NCBI GenBank assembly: GCA_012103325.1
Contig: WLWY01000003.1
Span: 186,001 to 250,000 of the forward strand
Direction of reading: 5' to 3'
Source: Alphaproteobacteria bacterium
GTDB lineage: Bacteria; Pseudomonadota; Alphaproteobacteria; UBA8366; GCA-2717185
DNA length: 64,000 bases
In this document: positions 1 through 8,435 of the stretch, in pieces
How positions within the stretch are numbered: position 1 is the stretch's first letter
Layout: each line of letters begins with the position of its first letter
Notes under the pieces: generated by a model
The model's input: the letters and a program-made list of their open reading frames with translations, nothing else
Database searches by the model: none
What the model was told of the DNA's origin: nothing
Translations under genes and position numbers: made by a program

Positions 1-468
1 GTTGTCGGCCTGACGGTGGAGGGCTATGGGCGGACGCTCCTTGTCCATGGCGGGGATTACGAGGAATGGGGCGTGGGCGGCTTCGTGCGGCTCGATCCGG
101 GCAGCGACGGGACCGGCCTGTCGCTGAGCCTGGAGCCCGGCTGGGGCGAGACCGCGAGCGGTGTCGCCAAGCTGTGGAACGACGGGGCGACCGGCCTGAC
201 CGCCGCCAATGACAACGCCGATGACAACGAGCCTCAGGGACGCCTCGATATGGAGGTCGGCTACGGCTTTGCCACGCTCGGCGGGGACGGCGTGCTGACC
301 CCCTACACGGGCTTGTCGCTGTCCGGCGAGGGGACCCGGCGGCTGCGCGTCGGCGGCCGCTTCGAGATGGGCACAGGCCTCGACCTGAGCCTCGAAGGCG
401 AGCGTGGCGAACGGGCCGGTGGCGAACCCGACCACGGCGTCATCCTGCGCGGCAAGCTTCGGTTCTAG
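1..468 (+). CDS. Autotransporter-like outer-membrane beta-barrel protein, C-terminal end (partial)
   Basis: The reading frame is open from the first base, so the gene starts outside the window; the visible part is about 155 residues. It alternates short hydrophobic and polar stretches rich in Gly, Leu, Glu and Arg, and ends in the residues RGKLRF. A terminal aromatic residue after an amphipathic strand is the usual outer-membrane insertion signal of beta-barrel proteins. Repeated 'LSLSLEPGWG' and 'LDLSLEGERG' type strands resemble the C-terminal barrel of type V autotransporters or of proteins with a large repetitive passenger. The passenger is not visible, so its function cannot be assigned. 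The family call rests on composition and the C-terminal signal only. Confidence 0.6.
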   Translation, partial: VVGLTVEGYGRTLLVHGGDYEEWGVGGFVRLDPGSDGTGLSLSLEPGWGETASGVAKLWNDGATGLTAANDNADDNEPQGRLDMEVGYGFATLGGDGVLTPYTGLSLSGEGTRRLRVGGRFEMGTGLDLSLEGERGERAGGEPDHGVILRGKLRF

Positions 469-592
469 ACCCTCCGAGGCGCCCCGCCTCCGCGTGATGC
501 AGGCTGCGGCGGGCGAAGGTGGAAAGATTACGTGGGCCGAGCCGTGGGGGCCCCTGTGAAAAGTGCAGCACGATGGATGCGGAGAAGGAAAC

Positions 593-757
593 ATGAAAGA
601 TCCGATCAAGGTCGCTCTGATAATCGGGGCCGCAATCATAGTAACGGTCTCAGTCTGGACCTATTTCTCGCCTTATCAAACCTGCGTTCGTGCGGCATAC
701 GGTCCGGATATCAAAAATCCGGAGTTGGAATGTGCTCGCGCGCTTACCGAGGACTAG
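593..757 (+). CDS. Small single-span membrane protein, 54 aa
   Basis: The ATG at 593 is preceded by a good ribosome-binding site (GGAGAAGG at 581-588). The protein starts with a short charged segment (MKDPIK), then has one hydrophobic span of about 18 residues (roughly 6-23), then a short soluble tail with two Cys residues about 20 residues apart (YQTCVR and LECAR) that could form a disulfide. It is not recognised. A longer overlapping frame from 532 has no ribosome-binding site and an improbable composition. No operon partner is visible. It could be a small envelope protein of unknown role. Confidence 0.5.
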   Translation: MKDPIKVALIIGAAIIVTVSVWTYFSPYQTCVRAAYGPDIKNPELECARALTED

Positions 758-1141
758 TGCGCCGGACTGGCAGATTGCACCGTCTCGCGCGGGGTCAGGG
801 CGGTGCTGCGGACGTCAGGCAGCACCAACTTGATCGCCAATCCTTCCCAATGGGAAGTCTCAGGTCCGCAACATCCCGCTCCCCCGATGCAAATAAAATC
901 GCCTGGGACGAAATAGGGCCCGCTTCGCCTGCTTGCGGAAAGGCCGTTCTTTCGACAAAAACACCCCGACCAACTCAGCCTCCCCAATAACTTCCAGAAG
1001 CCCGGCGACGCTGGGAACGACCTTATCTCGGCCCAAGGATTTGTTTGGCCTAACGAAGGCTAGCCGGACAAAACTAACATCGATCTAATGTCTCGCTCTA
1101 GGCGTCCGGCCTCAAGTACGGAGACGACGACATTATTCGGT
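758..1141. other. Gap without recognisable gene
   Basis: No reading frame in this stretch has both a plausible start and protein-like composition. It holds the region downstream of the small membrane protein and the 3' flank of the helicase-PLD fragment, whose stop codon is at 1142. I see no convincing terminator or repeat. Confidence 0.5.
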
Positions 1142-1829
1142 CTAACGCCTTCGCAAACTGTCTGTGAGGTCCTTGATCTCATCTTGCAGATGTGACCCTT
1201 GGTATACGAGTGATGTCTCGTGCCGGGCATATTTCCCGACACGGCTGGCAGAGAGCCAATTGAAAGACCCAATGCAAAGCAGAGTGTCATCCACCGCGAC
1301 AATCTTGCTATGAAGCTGGCGCACTTTGCGCAGTGTGACACCTATCTCCTTAAAAGCGGTCTCCGCAGCTTCGAGATATGTCAACCCCTCCTGCGTTTGT
1401 TTCTGGTTGAAGGCAGGATCTACATAGATGTCAATCTCCGCGCCCCGCTTAGCGGCAGCGCGAAGGGCGTCCAGAAGCCCGGCGCGCTTCATAGTCGGGA
1501 CGGTGACCCATGGGCTGACGATCATGTATTTCGCCGACCTTTTGCCAAGCGCGTTCAGCAGGAAAGCATCGTGCTCGGCCGCATCGCGAAGAGTAATCAG
1601 TTGCCCGGAGTGCAGCACTAAATCCTCGCGTGGCGCGACCTCGAATTCCAACGCATTGTCTGGGGAAGAAAACAGGAAGCGTGCCAGCAGTGCCCGTGGT
1701 GTCCCAGCCGCAGCTGTAGAGAACACATCCATATCGCCAAAGACGAGAAAACTGTCCCTGGCCCGCGAAACCGCCACGTTGAGCATGCTCGGGGAGTTGT
1801 CGATGAACTGTCCGTCCGCTTGTTTCGAG
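1142..1829 (-). pseudogene. C-terminal fragment of SF1-type helicase with phospholipase D (HKD) nuclease domain, cut by IS66
   Basis: About 229 codons survive, read right to left from the IS66 left end at 1830. The fragment begins inside the end of a superfamily-1 helicase core: NVAVSRARDSFLVFGD matches the conserved motif VI region of UvrD/AAA_12-type helicases, with the arginine finger in SRAR. The rest is a phospholipase D-like domain with the full signature H-x-K-x4-D-x6-G-S-x-N (HSKIVAVDDTLLCIGSFN). Helicase-PLD fusions occur in restriction- or defence-related proteins, but that role is inference here. The N-terminal part, with Walker A and B, is not on the other side of the element at 4251, so it has been moved or deleted. 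An apparent start codon in this frame lies inside the IS and is spurious. Confidence 0.75.
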
Positions 1830-1856
1830 GTAAGCGTCCGGCCTGACCGCTCTGCC
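1830..1856. repeat. IS66 copy 1 left terminal inverted repeat
   Basis: This pairs with 4224-4250: the outer 12 bases match at 11 positions and an inner TGCC also matches. The outermost base pair is G/C as in other IS66 ends. Both ends are present in all three copies in the window. Confidence 0.85.
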
Positions 1857-1874
1857 GTGCAGAAGAAGTGAGGT

Positions 1875-1904
1875 TTAGTGTCCACTTGTTTAGGTGGACA
1901 CTAA
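1875..1904 (+). promoter_or_regulatory. Hairpin covering the tnpA start codon
   Basis: TTAGTGTCCAC (1875-1885) is the exact reverse complement of GTGGACACTAA (1894-1904), with an 8-nt loop. The right arm begins with the GTG start codon assigned to tnpA, so the start would be locked in an 11-bp stem in RNA. As DNA it could be a binding palindrome. It is present identically in all three IS66 copies. Confidence 0.55.
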
Positions 1905-2271
1905 CGGGGATCAGGATGTGGCGAAGCGGGGCAAGCGTCGGCGCTGGAGTGCAGACGAGAAGCGGATGATTTGCGCACAGACGCGGTTTGCGGGCGTTTC
2001 GGTTTCACAGGTTGCACGGCGCTACAATGTGAACGCCAATCAGGTTTTCAACTGGCTGAAAGATCCCCGGTTTGCGGGAAGTGACACGGTCGATGACGCC
2101 GCCTGTTTCCTGCCGGTTGAGATTGCGCGTCACGTCGAGCACGAAGCCGAGCGCCCTGTTGGTGACGAAGGCAAGATCGAGGTCACGCTTGCCGGAGGTC
2201 ATCGCTTGAGCATTAGCGGCCCTTACGATCCCGAAGCGCTCGTACGTCTGCTCCGGTGCTTGTCGGGATGA
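1894..2271 (+). CDS. tnpA: IS66 family accessory protein TnpA (copy 1)
   Basis: This 125-aa protein has an N-terminal helix-turn-helix of the Tnp_1/IS3-type fold: [15 protein letters not shown] followed by [23 protein letters not shown], residues about 13-55. The C-terminal part is typical of IS66 OrfA. It is thought to bind the element ends; IS66 elements need TnpA and TnpB together with TnpC for transposition. The GTG start at 1894 gives [13 protein letters not shown] and lies inside a perfect 11-bp stem. The stop overlaps the tnpB start as ATGA, suggesting translational coupling. Confidence 0.9.
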   Translation: MDTNGDQDVAKRGKRRRWSADEKRMICAQTRFAGVSVSQVARRYNVNANQVFNWLKDPRFAGSDTVDDAACFLPVEIARHVEHEAERPVGDEGKIEVTLAGGHRLSISGPYDPEALVRLLRCLSG

Positions 2272-2615
2272 TCCCGGTTCCCACGAACACGAAGGTTTGG
2301 CTTGCGGCCGGCGTGACGGACATGCGTAAGGGGTTCAATGGGCTGTCAGCGCAAACAGAGAAGGTTCTAAAGGCGGCGCCGTATTGCGGTCATCTGTTCG
2401 TCTTCCGGGGTCGCCGTGGCGATCTGATCAAGGTGATCTGGTGGGACGGGCAAGGGGCATGTCTGTTCTCGAAGCGTCTGGAGAAGGGACGGTTTGTCTG
2501 GCCGTCTGCGAAAGCGGGCAAGGTTGCGCTGACCCCGGTTCAATTGGCGATGCTGCTGGAAGGGATTGATTGGCGCATACCACAACGAACGTGGCGTCCC
2601 CTGACGGCTGGGTAA
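2268..2615 (+). CDS. tnpB: IS66 Orf2 family protein TnpB (copy 1)
   Basis: The protein has 115 aa, the usual length of IS66 TnpB. It shows the family hallmarks [19 protein letters not shown] near the start, [21 protein letters not shown] in the middle, and LEKGRFVWP. The ATG at 2268 overlaps the tnpA stop (ATGA), so this start is preferred over an upstream GTG. Its biochemical role is not settled; genetics of IS66 members shows it is required for transposition. Residue V in 'TPVQLAML' of this copy is A in the other two. Confidence 0.9.
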   Translation: MIPVPTNTKVWLAAGVTDMRKGFNGLSAQTEKVLKAAPYCGHLFVFRGRRGDLIKVIWWDGQGACLFSKRLEKGRFVWPSAKAGKVALTPVQLAMLLEGIDWRIPQRTWRPLTAG

Positions 2616-2687
2616 AGTCGTTTCACAGCAAAGGGTTGTCAATTTCCGGGGATTCCCATGCGGGGTGGCGGCTGATAGATTGCCGGC

Positions 2688-4199
2688 ATGCTCGACGACG
2701 CTGAGAACCTCCCGAATGAACCTGCCGCATTAAAAGGTCTGGTGGCATCGCTGGCGTCGGAAGTGAAGTCACAGGCGGTGTTGATCGAGAAGCTCCAACA
2801 CCAATTGGCCGGGATGCGCCAGCATCGCTTCGGGTCGCGCTCGGAGGCTCTGGATCAACTGGCGTTGACGCTGGAAGACGAAGAGATTGCGGCGTCCGCG
2901 CAGGAGCCCGCGTCAGACGATGCAAATGCAGATCAATCTGCAGCGCCAAAAGACAAGCCCAAACGTAAACCGCTGCCCGGTCATCTCCCACGCAACGAGA
3001 CAACACTGTCGCCGGGCGATGCCTGTGGGGAATGCGGCGGTGCGCTCAAAACGCTTGGCGACGATGTCACCGAGGAACTGGAATATGTCCCCGGACGTTT
3101 TGTCGTGAACCGGATTGTTCGCCCGCGCATGGCCTGCACCTGCTGTGAGACGTTCCATCAGGCAGCCCTGCCGTCGCGGCCGATTGAGCACGGGCGGCCC
3201 GGTCCTGGCCTACTGGCCCATGTGCTGGTCAACAAGTACGCCGATCATTCGCCTTTGTACCGGCAAAGTCAGATATTCCAGCGCGAGGGGATCGATCTGG
3301 ACCGCTCCACCCTGGCCGATTGGGTTGGCAAATCCACGGCTCTGTTGGAACCTTTGGCGGACGCCGTCGCGCGCCATGTTTTAAAGGGACAGGCCCTCTT
3401 CGCCGATGATACGCCGGTAAAAATGCTGACCCCAGGCTCCGGTAAAACCAGGACCGCGCGGCTTTGGGCCTATGTCCGCGATGAACGACCCTGGGCCGGA
3501 GAGGCGCATCCTGCCGCATGGTATCAGTTCTCGTCCGACAGGAAGGGCGTTCGCCCGCGCGAACATCTAGCGGACTTCACGGGCTTCATGCATGCCGATG
3601 GCTATGCGGGGGTCAATGACCTGTACCGCACGGGCAAGGTGACGGAAGTGGCCTGCATGGCCCATATCCGACGCAAGTTCGTCGATATCCACAAAGCTCA
3701 GGGATCGGCGATTGCCGAGGAAGCCATAAAACGTATCGCCACACTCTATGGCGTCGAGAAGGAGGTTCGGGGCCAATCGCCGGATCAACGGGTGAAGATC
3801 AGGCAGCGCCAATCAAAACCAATCTTCGACGACCTGGAATCATGGCTGCATGCCCAATTGACCCGGATATCCGGCAAATCACCCTTAGCCGGTGCTATTC
3901 GCTACGCCCTGACCCGCATGAAGAAGCTGCGACCATATCTAGATCACGGCTTTCTTGAACTCGACAACAATACCGCAGAGCGATCCATGCGGCCCATCGC
4001 CCTGGGGCGGAAGAATTATCTCTTCATGGGGTCCGAGGCCGGCGGCAAATCAGCCGCCATCGCCTATACGCTGATCGAGACAGCAAAACTCAATGGCGTC
4101 GATCCGCAGGCCTGGCTAACCGACACGCTAGCCTGTATCGCCGACCATAAAATCAATCGGATCGACGAACTGCTCCCCTGGCGTTACGCTCAAACCTGA
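2688..4199 (+). CDS. tnpC: IS66 family transposase TnpC (copy 1)
   Basis: This 503-aa DDE transposase has a leucine-zipper-like N-terminus (about 1-60), a basic/proline-rich linker, a zinc-finger-like region (CGECGG near 113-118 and CTCC near 149-152), then the catalytic domain. Catalytic acids are visible in [10 protein letters not shown], in HADGYAG and in [10 protein letters not shown]. The typical IS66 C-terminal helix region ends at LLPWRYAQT. The reading frame is intact, so the element may be active. This copy has GYAGVNDLY where copies 2 and 3 have GYAGFNDLY. Confidence 0.95.
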   Translation: MLDDAENLPNEPAALKGLVASLASEVKSQAVLIEKLQHQLAGMRQHRFGSRSEALDQLALTLEDEEIAASAQEPASDDANADQSAAPKDKPKRKPLPGHLPRNETTLSPGDACGECGGALKTLGDDVTEELEYVPGRFVVNRIVRPRMACTCCETFHQAALPSRPIEHGRPGPGLLAHVLVNKYADHSPLYRQSQIFQREGIDLDRSTLADWVGKSTALLEPLADAVARHVLKGQALFADDTPVKMLTPGSGKTRTARLWAYVRDERPWAGEAHPAAWYQFSSDRKGVRPREHLADFTGFMHADGYAGVNDLYRTGKVTEVACMAHIRRKFVDIHKAQGSAIAEEAIKRIATLYGVEKEVRGQSPDQRVKIRQRQSKPIFDDLESWLHAQLTRISGKSPLAGAIRYALTRMKKLRPYLDHGFLELDNNTAERSMRPIALGRKNYLFMGSEAGGKSAAIAYTLIETAKLNGVDPQAWLTDTLACIADHKINRIDELLPWRYAQT

Positions 4200-4250
4200 G
4201 CGTAACAGTCCAACGTCATCATAGGCAGGGCTGCTTTACCGGACGCTCAC

Positions 4251-4948
4251 GCCGTTAGTCTGCCGGAACCATTTTGTTTTTCGTTTCCTGAATTTTTCTG
4301 CACATTGCTTGCGACGACCTGTTCAGGCGTAACGGTAGGGACGTTTGGCTGTGCGGTTTGTACGGTGGCCTGCACCGACGCCTGCTTCCCGGTTGCAGTT
4401 TGTGGTGCGGCCGGGGCTGCTGCCTTGACGGCTGGAACGCTCGCAGCGGCGATTACTACTGATTGTTCGGCTGATGTTGCCGCTGCTGCAGGCTCGGTTT
4501 TGGTGGCCGTTTCGGGCGTCGCCGGGTTGGAAACCGTAGTGACCGCCGGTTCGGCCGTTGTCGGAATCTCGGTCTGCAGCGCGGTGGCGGTTTGACCGGC
4601 CGCGCCCTCGGGTTCGGTGTCAAGCGCCGTTTCCTCCGGGTGCTCGTTTTCCGAGTCTTCGGGGCGCTCGTCTTCCGAGGCGACGGCGTCAGTCTCGTCG
4701 TTTTCCGAAGCCTGAGGTGTGCGTTCGGTTTCGGAAGCATAAAATTCGTCGGGATCTGAAGGATGTGTCTCGTTCGCACCGATTTGCTGGGCCAGCCCCG
4801 CACCGCCCTCGAGCCGCGCGAGCGAAGCATTCTGCCCGTTGGCGCCCTGTAAAAGGGCCTCGAACAGGCCGCTCGCCGTCGTTGACGGTTTGGCTGCTGA
4901 GTTCTCGCCACCGGTCTGGTGGGCCACTTCCACGCCGGATACTTGCAT
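4251..4948 (-). pseudogene. fliK: FliK-like flagellar hook-length control protein, N-terminal part only
   Basis: About 232 codons are read right to left until the gene runs into IS66 copy 1, whose end supplies the stop codon. The visible part is low-complexity and rich in Ala, Thr, Glu and Pro, as in FliK N-terminal halves, and starts MQVSGVEVAHQTGGEN. The ATG has a ribosome-binding site (GAGGAAGC) and a sigma-54-type promoter ends 34 bases upstream. The conserved C-terminal FliK domain, which contacts FlhB to switch export from hook to filament, is missing. The identification rests on composition, promoter type and position next to flaG. If this is the only fliK, polyhooks and no filaments would be expected. 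Confidence 0.6.
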
Positions 4949-4981
4949 GGTGCTTCCTCGCTATTGCGTCGGACAACACTC

Positions 4982-4997
4982 AGCAAGCAACGGGCCA
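4982..4997 (-). promoter_or_regulatory. Sigma-54-type promoter for the fliK-like gene
   Basis: On the minus strand the sequence is TGGCCCGTTGCTTGCT. This matches TGGCAC-N5-TTGCW with the invariant GG and GC at the right spacing. It ends 34 bases before the ATG at 4948. Confidence 0.65.
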
Positions 4998-5187
4998 AAC
5001 CATAAAAATTCGTCTAGTCGGTTATTAATATTAGGTAAATTCGATCTGAAGTATTCCCCACATCGCACGAGCGGGCAATAATTTCAGTCACGCAGCGGCA
5101 CAAATTGCCACGCGTGGGTCATCGCGTCGGGAAAAAATTACGCAGTTGGTGTGGGTTCGACGCGTGCGGCAGCCCCGTTGTGTGACG

Positions 5188-5619
5188 CTAGACCGCCAAC
5201 TCCGTTGACTGCCCCGCTTCGTCTTCATTTTCCGTGCCGGAATCCCCGCCGGGGTTCAGCGCCTGATCGACGAATTTGACGAACTGATCCGATGAAATCT
5301 GCTCGATGACCTCATCGGTCGTTGTGTCGACGACTTCCAGGAAAATACGATTTTGCTCGCTGTCGAAGTTAAGCGTCGTTCGACGACTTGTAAGCTGCAG
5401 ATCATCGGGTGATGCCGAGGGGCGGTTATTACCGCCGCTGGTATCTCTGCCAAGCAGATCCTGCTGCTGGTCGTTTTGCGCCGCGCCGCCGCTATCGACG
5501 GGCGTTACAGCTTGTTCTGTGTTTGCTTCTGGAGTCGTTGTTGCCGCCAGGCTGGATGCGCCTAACTGGTTTGACGCGGACTGGGATTGTGATCCAAGGC
5601 CGAGTGAACCGAATTCCAT
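5188..5619 (-). CDS. flaG: FlaG-family flagellar protein
   Basis: The protein has 143 aa. Residues about 1-75 are low-complexity (Ser, Ala, Gln, Asn). Residues about 78-120 match the FlaG domain: LNFDSEQNRIFLEVVDTT followed by DEVIEQISSDQFVKFVDQAL, which corresponds to the FlaG core pattern of a beta hairpin followed by an 'R/EQIP'-like turn. FlaG proteins influence filament length or assembly; their exact role varies between groups. The gene lies upstream of the truncated fliK-like gene on the same strand, 239 bp away, each with its own sigma-54 promoter. The C-terminus is acidic. It is longer than enteric and Vibrio FlaG domains because of the N-terminal extension. Confidence 0.7.
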   Translation of the reverse strand: MEFGSLGLGSQSQSASNQLGASSLAATTTPEANTEQAVTPVDSGGAAQNDQQQDLLGRDTSGGNNRPSASPDDLQLTSRRTTLNFDSEQNRIFLEVVDTTTDEVIEQISSDQFVKFVDQALNPGGDSGTENEDEAGQSTELAV

Positions 5620-5792
5620 AGTTTTCCTCCCGCAATCGGCGTTCTGTCAAATGCGCGAACGGTATGTTCCGAACTCGGTAACTTTCTTGTCTGGCGCGTT
5701 CTTCGCCGTACTGGCAAGAATTCGAATTCGAAATCGTCCGAAATTCCAGAACTGACTAGTGTCCGGAAATTAACTTTTCAGAAACTATCCTA

Positions 5793-5808
5793 TGCAATCA
5801 AGGTGCCA
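5793..5808 (-). promoter_or_regulatory. Perfect-consensus sigma-54 promoter for flaG
   Basis: On the minus strand the sequence is TGGCACCTTGATTGCA, an exact TGGCAC-N5-TTGCA match. The expected transcript has a leader of about 160 nt before the flaG ATG at 5619. Confidence 0.75.
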
Positions 5809-5915
5809 ATGTGCTCTGCGGTTTCTCCATTCCGTTAGGTCCGCGCCACTCTATCCAGCGTAAACGTTACAGAGGCGGCGGTACTCCACATCGTGCGAGT
5901 CTAAAGAGATAGTCA

Positions 5916-5930
5916 TTAACATCCTGTTAA
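5916..5930. promoter_or_regulatory. CtrA-type box TTAA-N7-TTAA
   Basis: The sequence TTAACATCCTGTTAA matches the full CtrA recognition pattern exactly. It lies in the divergent region between flaG (minus) and the modification island (plus), about 300 bp upstream of 6235. A cckA gene at 43672 makes CtrA control plausible. Binding is inferred. Confidence 0.55.
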
Positions 5931-6234
5931 CACGCGTAAAAACTTTATGAGGATTGTGCGCGTGGATCCTCCTGATGCGGTCGGCGTGGTGGCAAAAAAT
6001 TCTGCATGCGAGCCCCCGATTCCCTCACGCTGCCCTAGTTAGCATCCCGGTCAGGAGGGAAGAGATTGCCGGGTTATAGGGGAAATAGCGGAAATTTTTG
6101 CCGCCCTTTGTTTACTGTTTCGGAAGTTTTTGCCGGCTTTATGGTTAATATTAAGGCGATGCTGGGTGGGCACGGCTGTTGCATCGAGGGATGTTCAAAC
6201 AGCCGGTGGACAGGCGGAAGGTTTACGGAAGACC

Positions 6235-8433
6235 ATGACGGATTCGCATGCGCTATATGCCGCCGCTGTTCGTGATCATCGCGACGGGCGCCTTGGGGCA
6301 GCGGCGGCAAAGTATCGGGAAATTCTTAGCGAAACCCCGGGCCATGCGGACTCGTTGCACATGCTTGGCGTTATTGCGTCGGCTAGCGGTGAACCGCAGG
6401 AAGCGTTTGAACTGTTTGGAAAAGCGGTCTCGGCTTCACCTTCGAATGCACAATTCCTGAATAATCTCGGCGTCTCCGCGCGTGCAACCGAGCGGCTTGA
6501 CGCGGCATTGGCTGCTTTCCGCGCTGCGGTGGATACCGATCCGGAACTCCTCGATGCCCAATATAACTTGGGAAACACCTTGCTGGACATGGGGCAGGGT
6601 GAGGCCGCGGTCGCGCAATACAGGTGTGTGCTCGATCAGGATCCGGCAAACATTCCGGCGCAATGCGGCCTGGCAAATGCGGTCCGATTTTGTGGCGATT
6701 TGCCGGAAGCTGAGAAGATTTATGAGTCTCTGATAGCCGTGAACGATGGTGATCCTGTGTTTCACAACAATCTTGGTGTCGTGAAGATGGAGCAGGGCAA
6801 ATTTGAAAAAGCCCTTATTCATTACCAAAAGGCTTTAAAAATAGATCAAAATTATTTGGAATCATTGAATAACATTGCAAACATATTGCTTAGTCAGGGA
6901 AATACCGAAGCGGCTGAACGAGCACTGCACCGCGTTCTGGCTCGTGATCCGAAAATGGTCGCGGCGCATGGCAACCTCGGAAATGCGCTACGTCGGCAGG
7001 GCCGCTATGACGAAGCTGCGGCCAGCTACCGCGAGGCGCTGACGATACGGTCCGAACCTGGTTTGCGCATACGTCTGGCAACGCTCTTGCCGGTGATTGC
7101 GGATTCGCAGGATGCGATGACACAGGCGCGGCAAAAAATGGAACGGGCGGTCGACGAACTGCTCGGGGCGGACATTCGTATCGACGATCCGATAAACGAG
7201 GTTGGGATCACGCAATTTCATTTATCGTACCACGATACCGATAATCGAGTGCTGAGCTGCAAAATCGCGCGTCTCTATGAAAAAGCCTGCCCTTCGCTCC
7301 GCTACGTTGCGGCAGATTTGCGCAGGAATCGGAGCAGCGAGCGTCTGAAGGTCGGCTTCGTATCGCAACATTTTCGAGATCATGCAGTCGGCTGGTGTTA
7401 CCACGGCCTCTTGCGCCTACTGCCAAGTGACCGGATTACCGTATCCGCATTCACTTTTGGTGATGATGCCGATACCGATGCGTTATGGCGTTCGGTTGCC
7501 AAAGACGTCGATAATGCTGTGATTTTGCCGAAGAACCTGTCCGCGGCACGCCAGCGAATTGGGCAGGAGGCGCTTGATGTCCTGATCTACACCGACATCG
7601 GTATGGAGCCCCTCACATACTTTCTCGCATTCGCACGGCTTGCACCCGTGCAGTGCGTAACGAATGGCCATCCCGACACGACTGGAATTCCGGCGGTCGA
7701 CTATTTCATTAGCAATGCGCCGTTAGAGGCGCCGGGGGCGGACGCGTCATACAGCGAAAGGCTGGAGGCGCTCGACGATGTCCTGGTGCATTACGATCGA
7801 CCTCCGGTACCCGACCCGATGCCGAGCCGCGCGGCATTCGGTCTGCCGGAAGATGCAACGCTGTATATGTGCCCACAGAGCCTGTTCAAAATTCACCCCG
7901 ATATGGACCTAGCCTTGTTGCGGATACTGAGCGGCGACTCCAGTGGCAGGCTCGTCATAGTTGCCGGGCCTGAAGCGCACTGGGGGGACATTCTGCTTCA
8001 GCGGTGGCAGGGCATTTTTGGAGACCTTATCGATAGAGTTCAAGTTCTTGAAAGGCAACCCTTTACTGATTTCTTAGGACTTTTGCGGCTTGCGGACGTT
8101 TTGCTGGACACATGGCCCTTTTGTGGGGGCAACACGGCCTATCAAGGCTTGGCCATGGGGACGCCGATCGTCACGTTTCCGGGACGCTTTGCGCGCGGTC
8201 GGTCAACGATGGCTCTGTATAATCGTTTGGAAATGCCGGAACTGGTTGCGGATTCTCCCGAGTCCTACGCAGCGACGGCGCTGCGGCTCGGAACCGATCG
8301 GGCATGGCGGTCCGAAATATCCACGAAAATTCAAACACGGTCCGACAGGCTGTTCGGTGACCGTGCCGCAGTAGACGCGTTCGCCCGCTTTCTGTTGGCA
8401 GTGGGCGACACCGGTGTGGGCGAGGGGGCGTAG
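6235..8433 (+). CDS. TPR-containing O-GlcNAc transferase-like (GT41/SPINDLY-type) glycosyltransferase
   Basis: The protein has 732 aa. Residues about 1-300 form eight or more tetratricopeptide repeats (for example AQYNLGNTLLDMGQGEAAVAQY and FHNNLGVVKMEQGKFEKALIHY). Residues about 360-725 are a GT41-type domain: LKVGFVSQHFRDHAVGW, then LIYTDIGMEPLTYFLAFARL, PQSLFKIHPD, and DTWPFCGGNTAYQGLAMG followed by GTPIVTFPG, the nucleotide-sugar-binding region of OGT/SPINDLY proteins. Such cytosolic enzymes glycosylate Ser/Thr of proteins held by the TPRs. The ATG at 6235 has a GGAAG site; the frame is open further upstream without a good start. It heads a four-gene plus-strand operon with sugar-modifying genes, 5.6 kb before the flagellins, so flagellin is the likely acceptor (inference). 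Confidence 0.8.
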   Translation: MTDSHALYAAAVRDHRDGRLGAAAAKYREILSETPGHADSLHMLGVIASASGEPQEAFELFGKAVSASPSNAQFLNNLGVSARATERLDAALAAFRAAVDTDPELLDAQYNLGNTLLDMGQGEAAVAQYRCVLDQDPANIPAQCGLANAVRFCGDLPEAEKIYESLIAVNDGDPVFHNNLGVVKMEQGKFEKALIHYQKALKIDQNYLESLNNIANILLSQGNTEAAERALHRVLARDPKMVAAHGNLGNALRRQGRYDEAAASYREALTIRSEPGLRIRLATLLPVIADSQDAMTQARQKMERAVDELLGADIRIDDPINEVGITQFHLSYHDTDNRVLSCKIARLYEKACPSLRYVAADLRRNRSSERLKVGFVSQHFRDHAVGWCYHGLLRLLPSDRITVSAFTFGDDADTDALWRSVAKDVDNAVILPKNLSAARQRIGQEALDVLIYTDIGMEPLTYFLAFARLAPVQCVTNGHPDTTGIPAVDYFISNAPLEAPGADASYSERLEALDDVLVHYDRPPVPDPMPSRAAFGLPEDATLYMCPQSLFKIHPDMDLALLRILSGDSSGRLVIVAGPEAHWGDILLQRWQGIFGDLIDRVQVLERQPFTDFLGLLRLADVLLDTWPFCGGNTAYQGLAMGTPIVTFPGRFARGRSTMALYNRLEMPELVADSPESYAATALRLGTDRAWRSEISTKIQTRSDRLFGDRAAVDAFARFLLAVGDTGVGEGA

Positions 8434-8435
8434 CG

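Larger units (their letters stand above)
1830..4250 (+). mobile_element. IS66-family insertion sequence, copy 1 (2421 bp)
   Basis: The element has tnpA-tnpB-tnpC in one direction and imperfect terminal inverted repeats: left GTAAGCGTCCGG, right (reverse complement) GTGAGCGTCCGG, with a further TGCC match inside. The same 2421-bp unit recurs at 46494-48914 and 55292-57712, which fixes the ends exactly. IS66 elements normally create 8-bp target duplications. Here the flanks are gtttcgag (left) and gccgttag (right), so there is none. The left side cuts a helicase-PLD gene and the right side cuts a fliK-like gene. Copy 1 appears to differ from the other two by single bases in tnpB (Val instead of Ala) and tnpC (Val instead of Phe). 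Confidence 0.95.

Noticed and set aside
532..990. 152-codon frame overlapping the small membrane protein
   Set aside because: No ribosome site, Arg/Ser-rich translation without protein-like pattern, and it overlaps the better supported 593-757 gene.
5022..5037. Possible CtrA box near the fliK-like gene (TTAATATTAGGTAAA)
   Set aside because: Only one half matches TTAA; the second is TAAA, and the region is AT-rich, so chance is likely.
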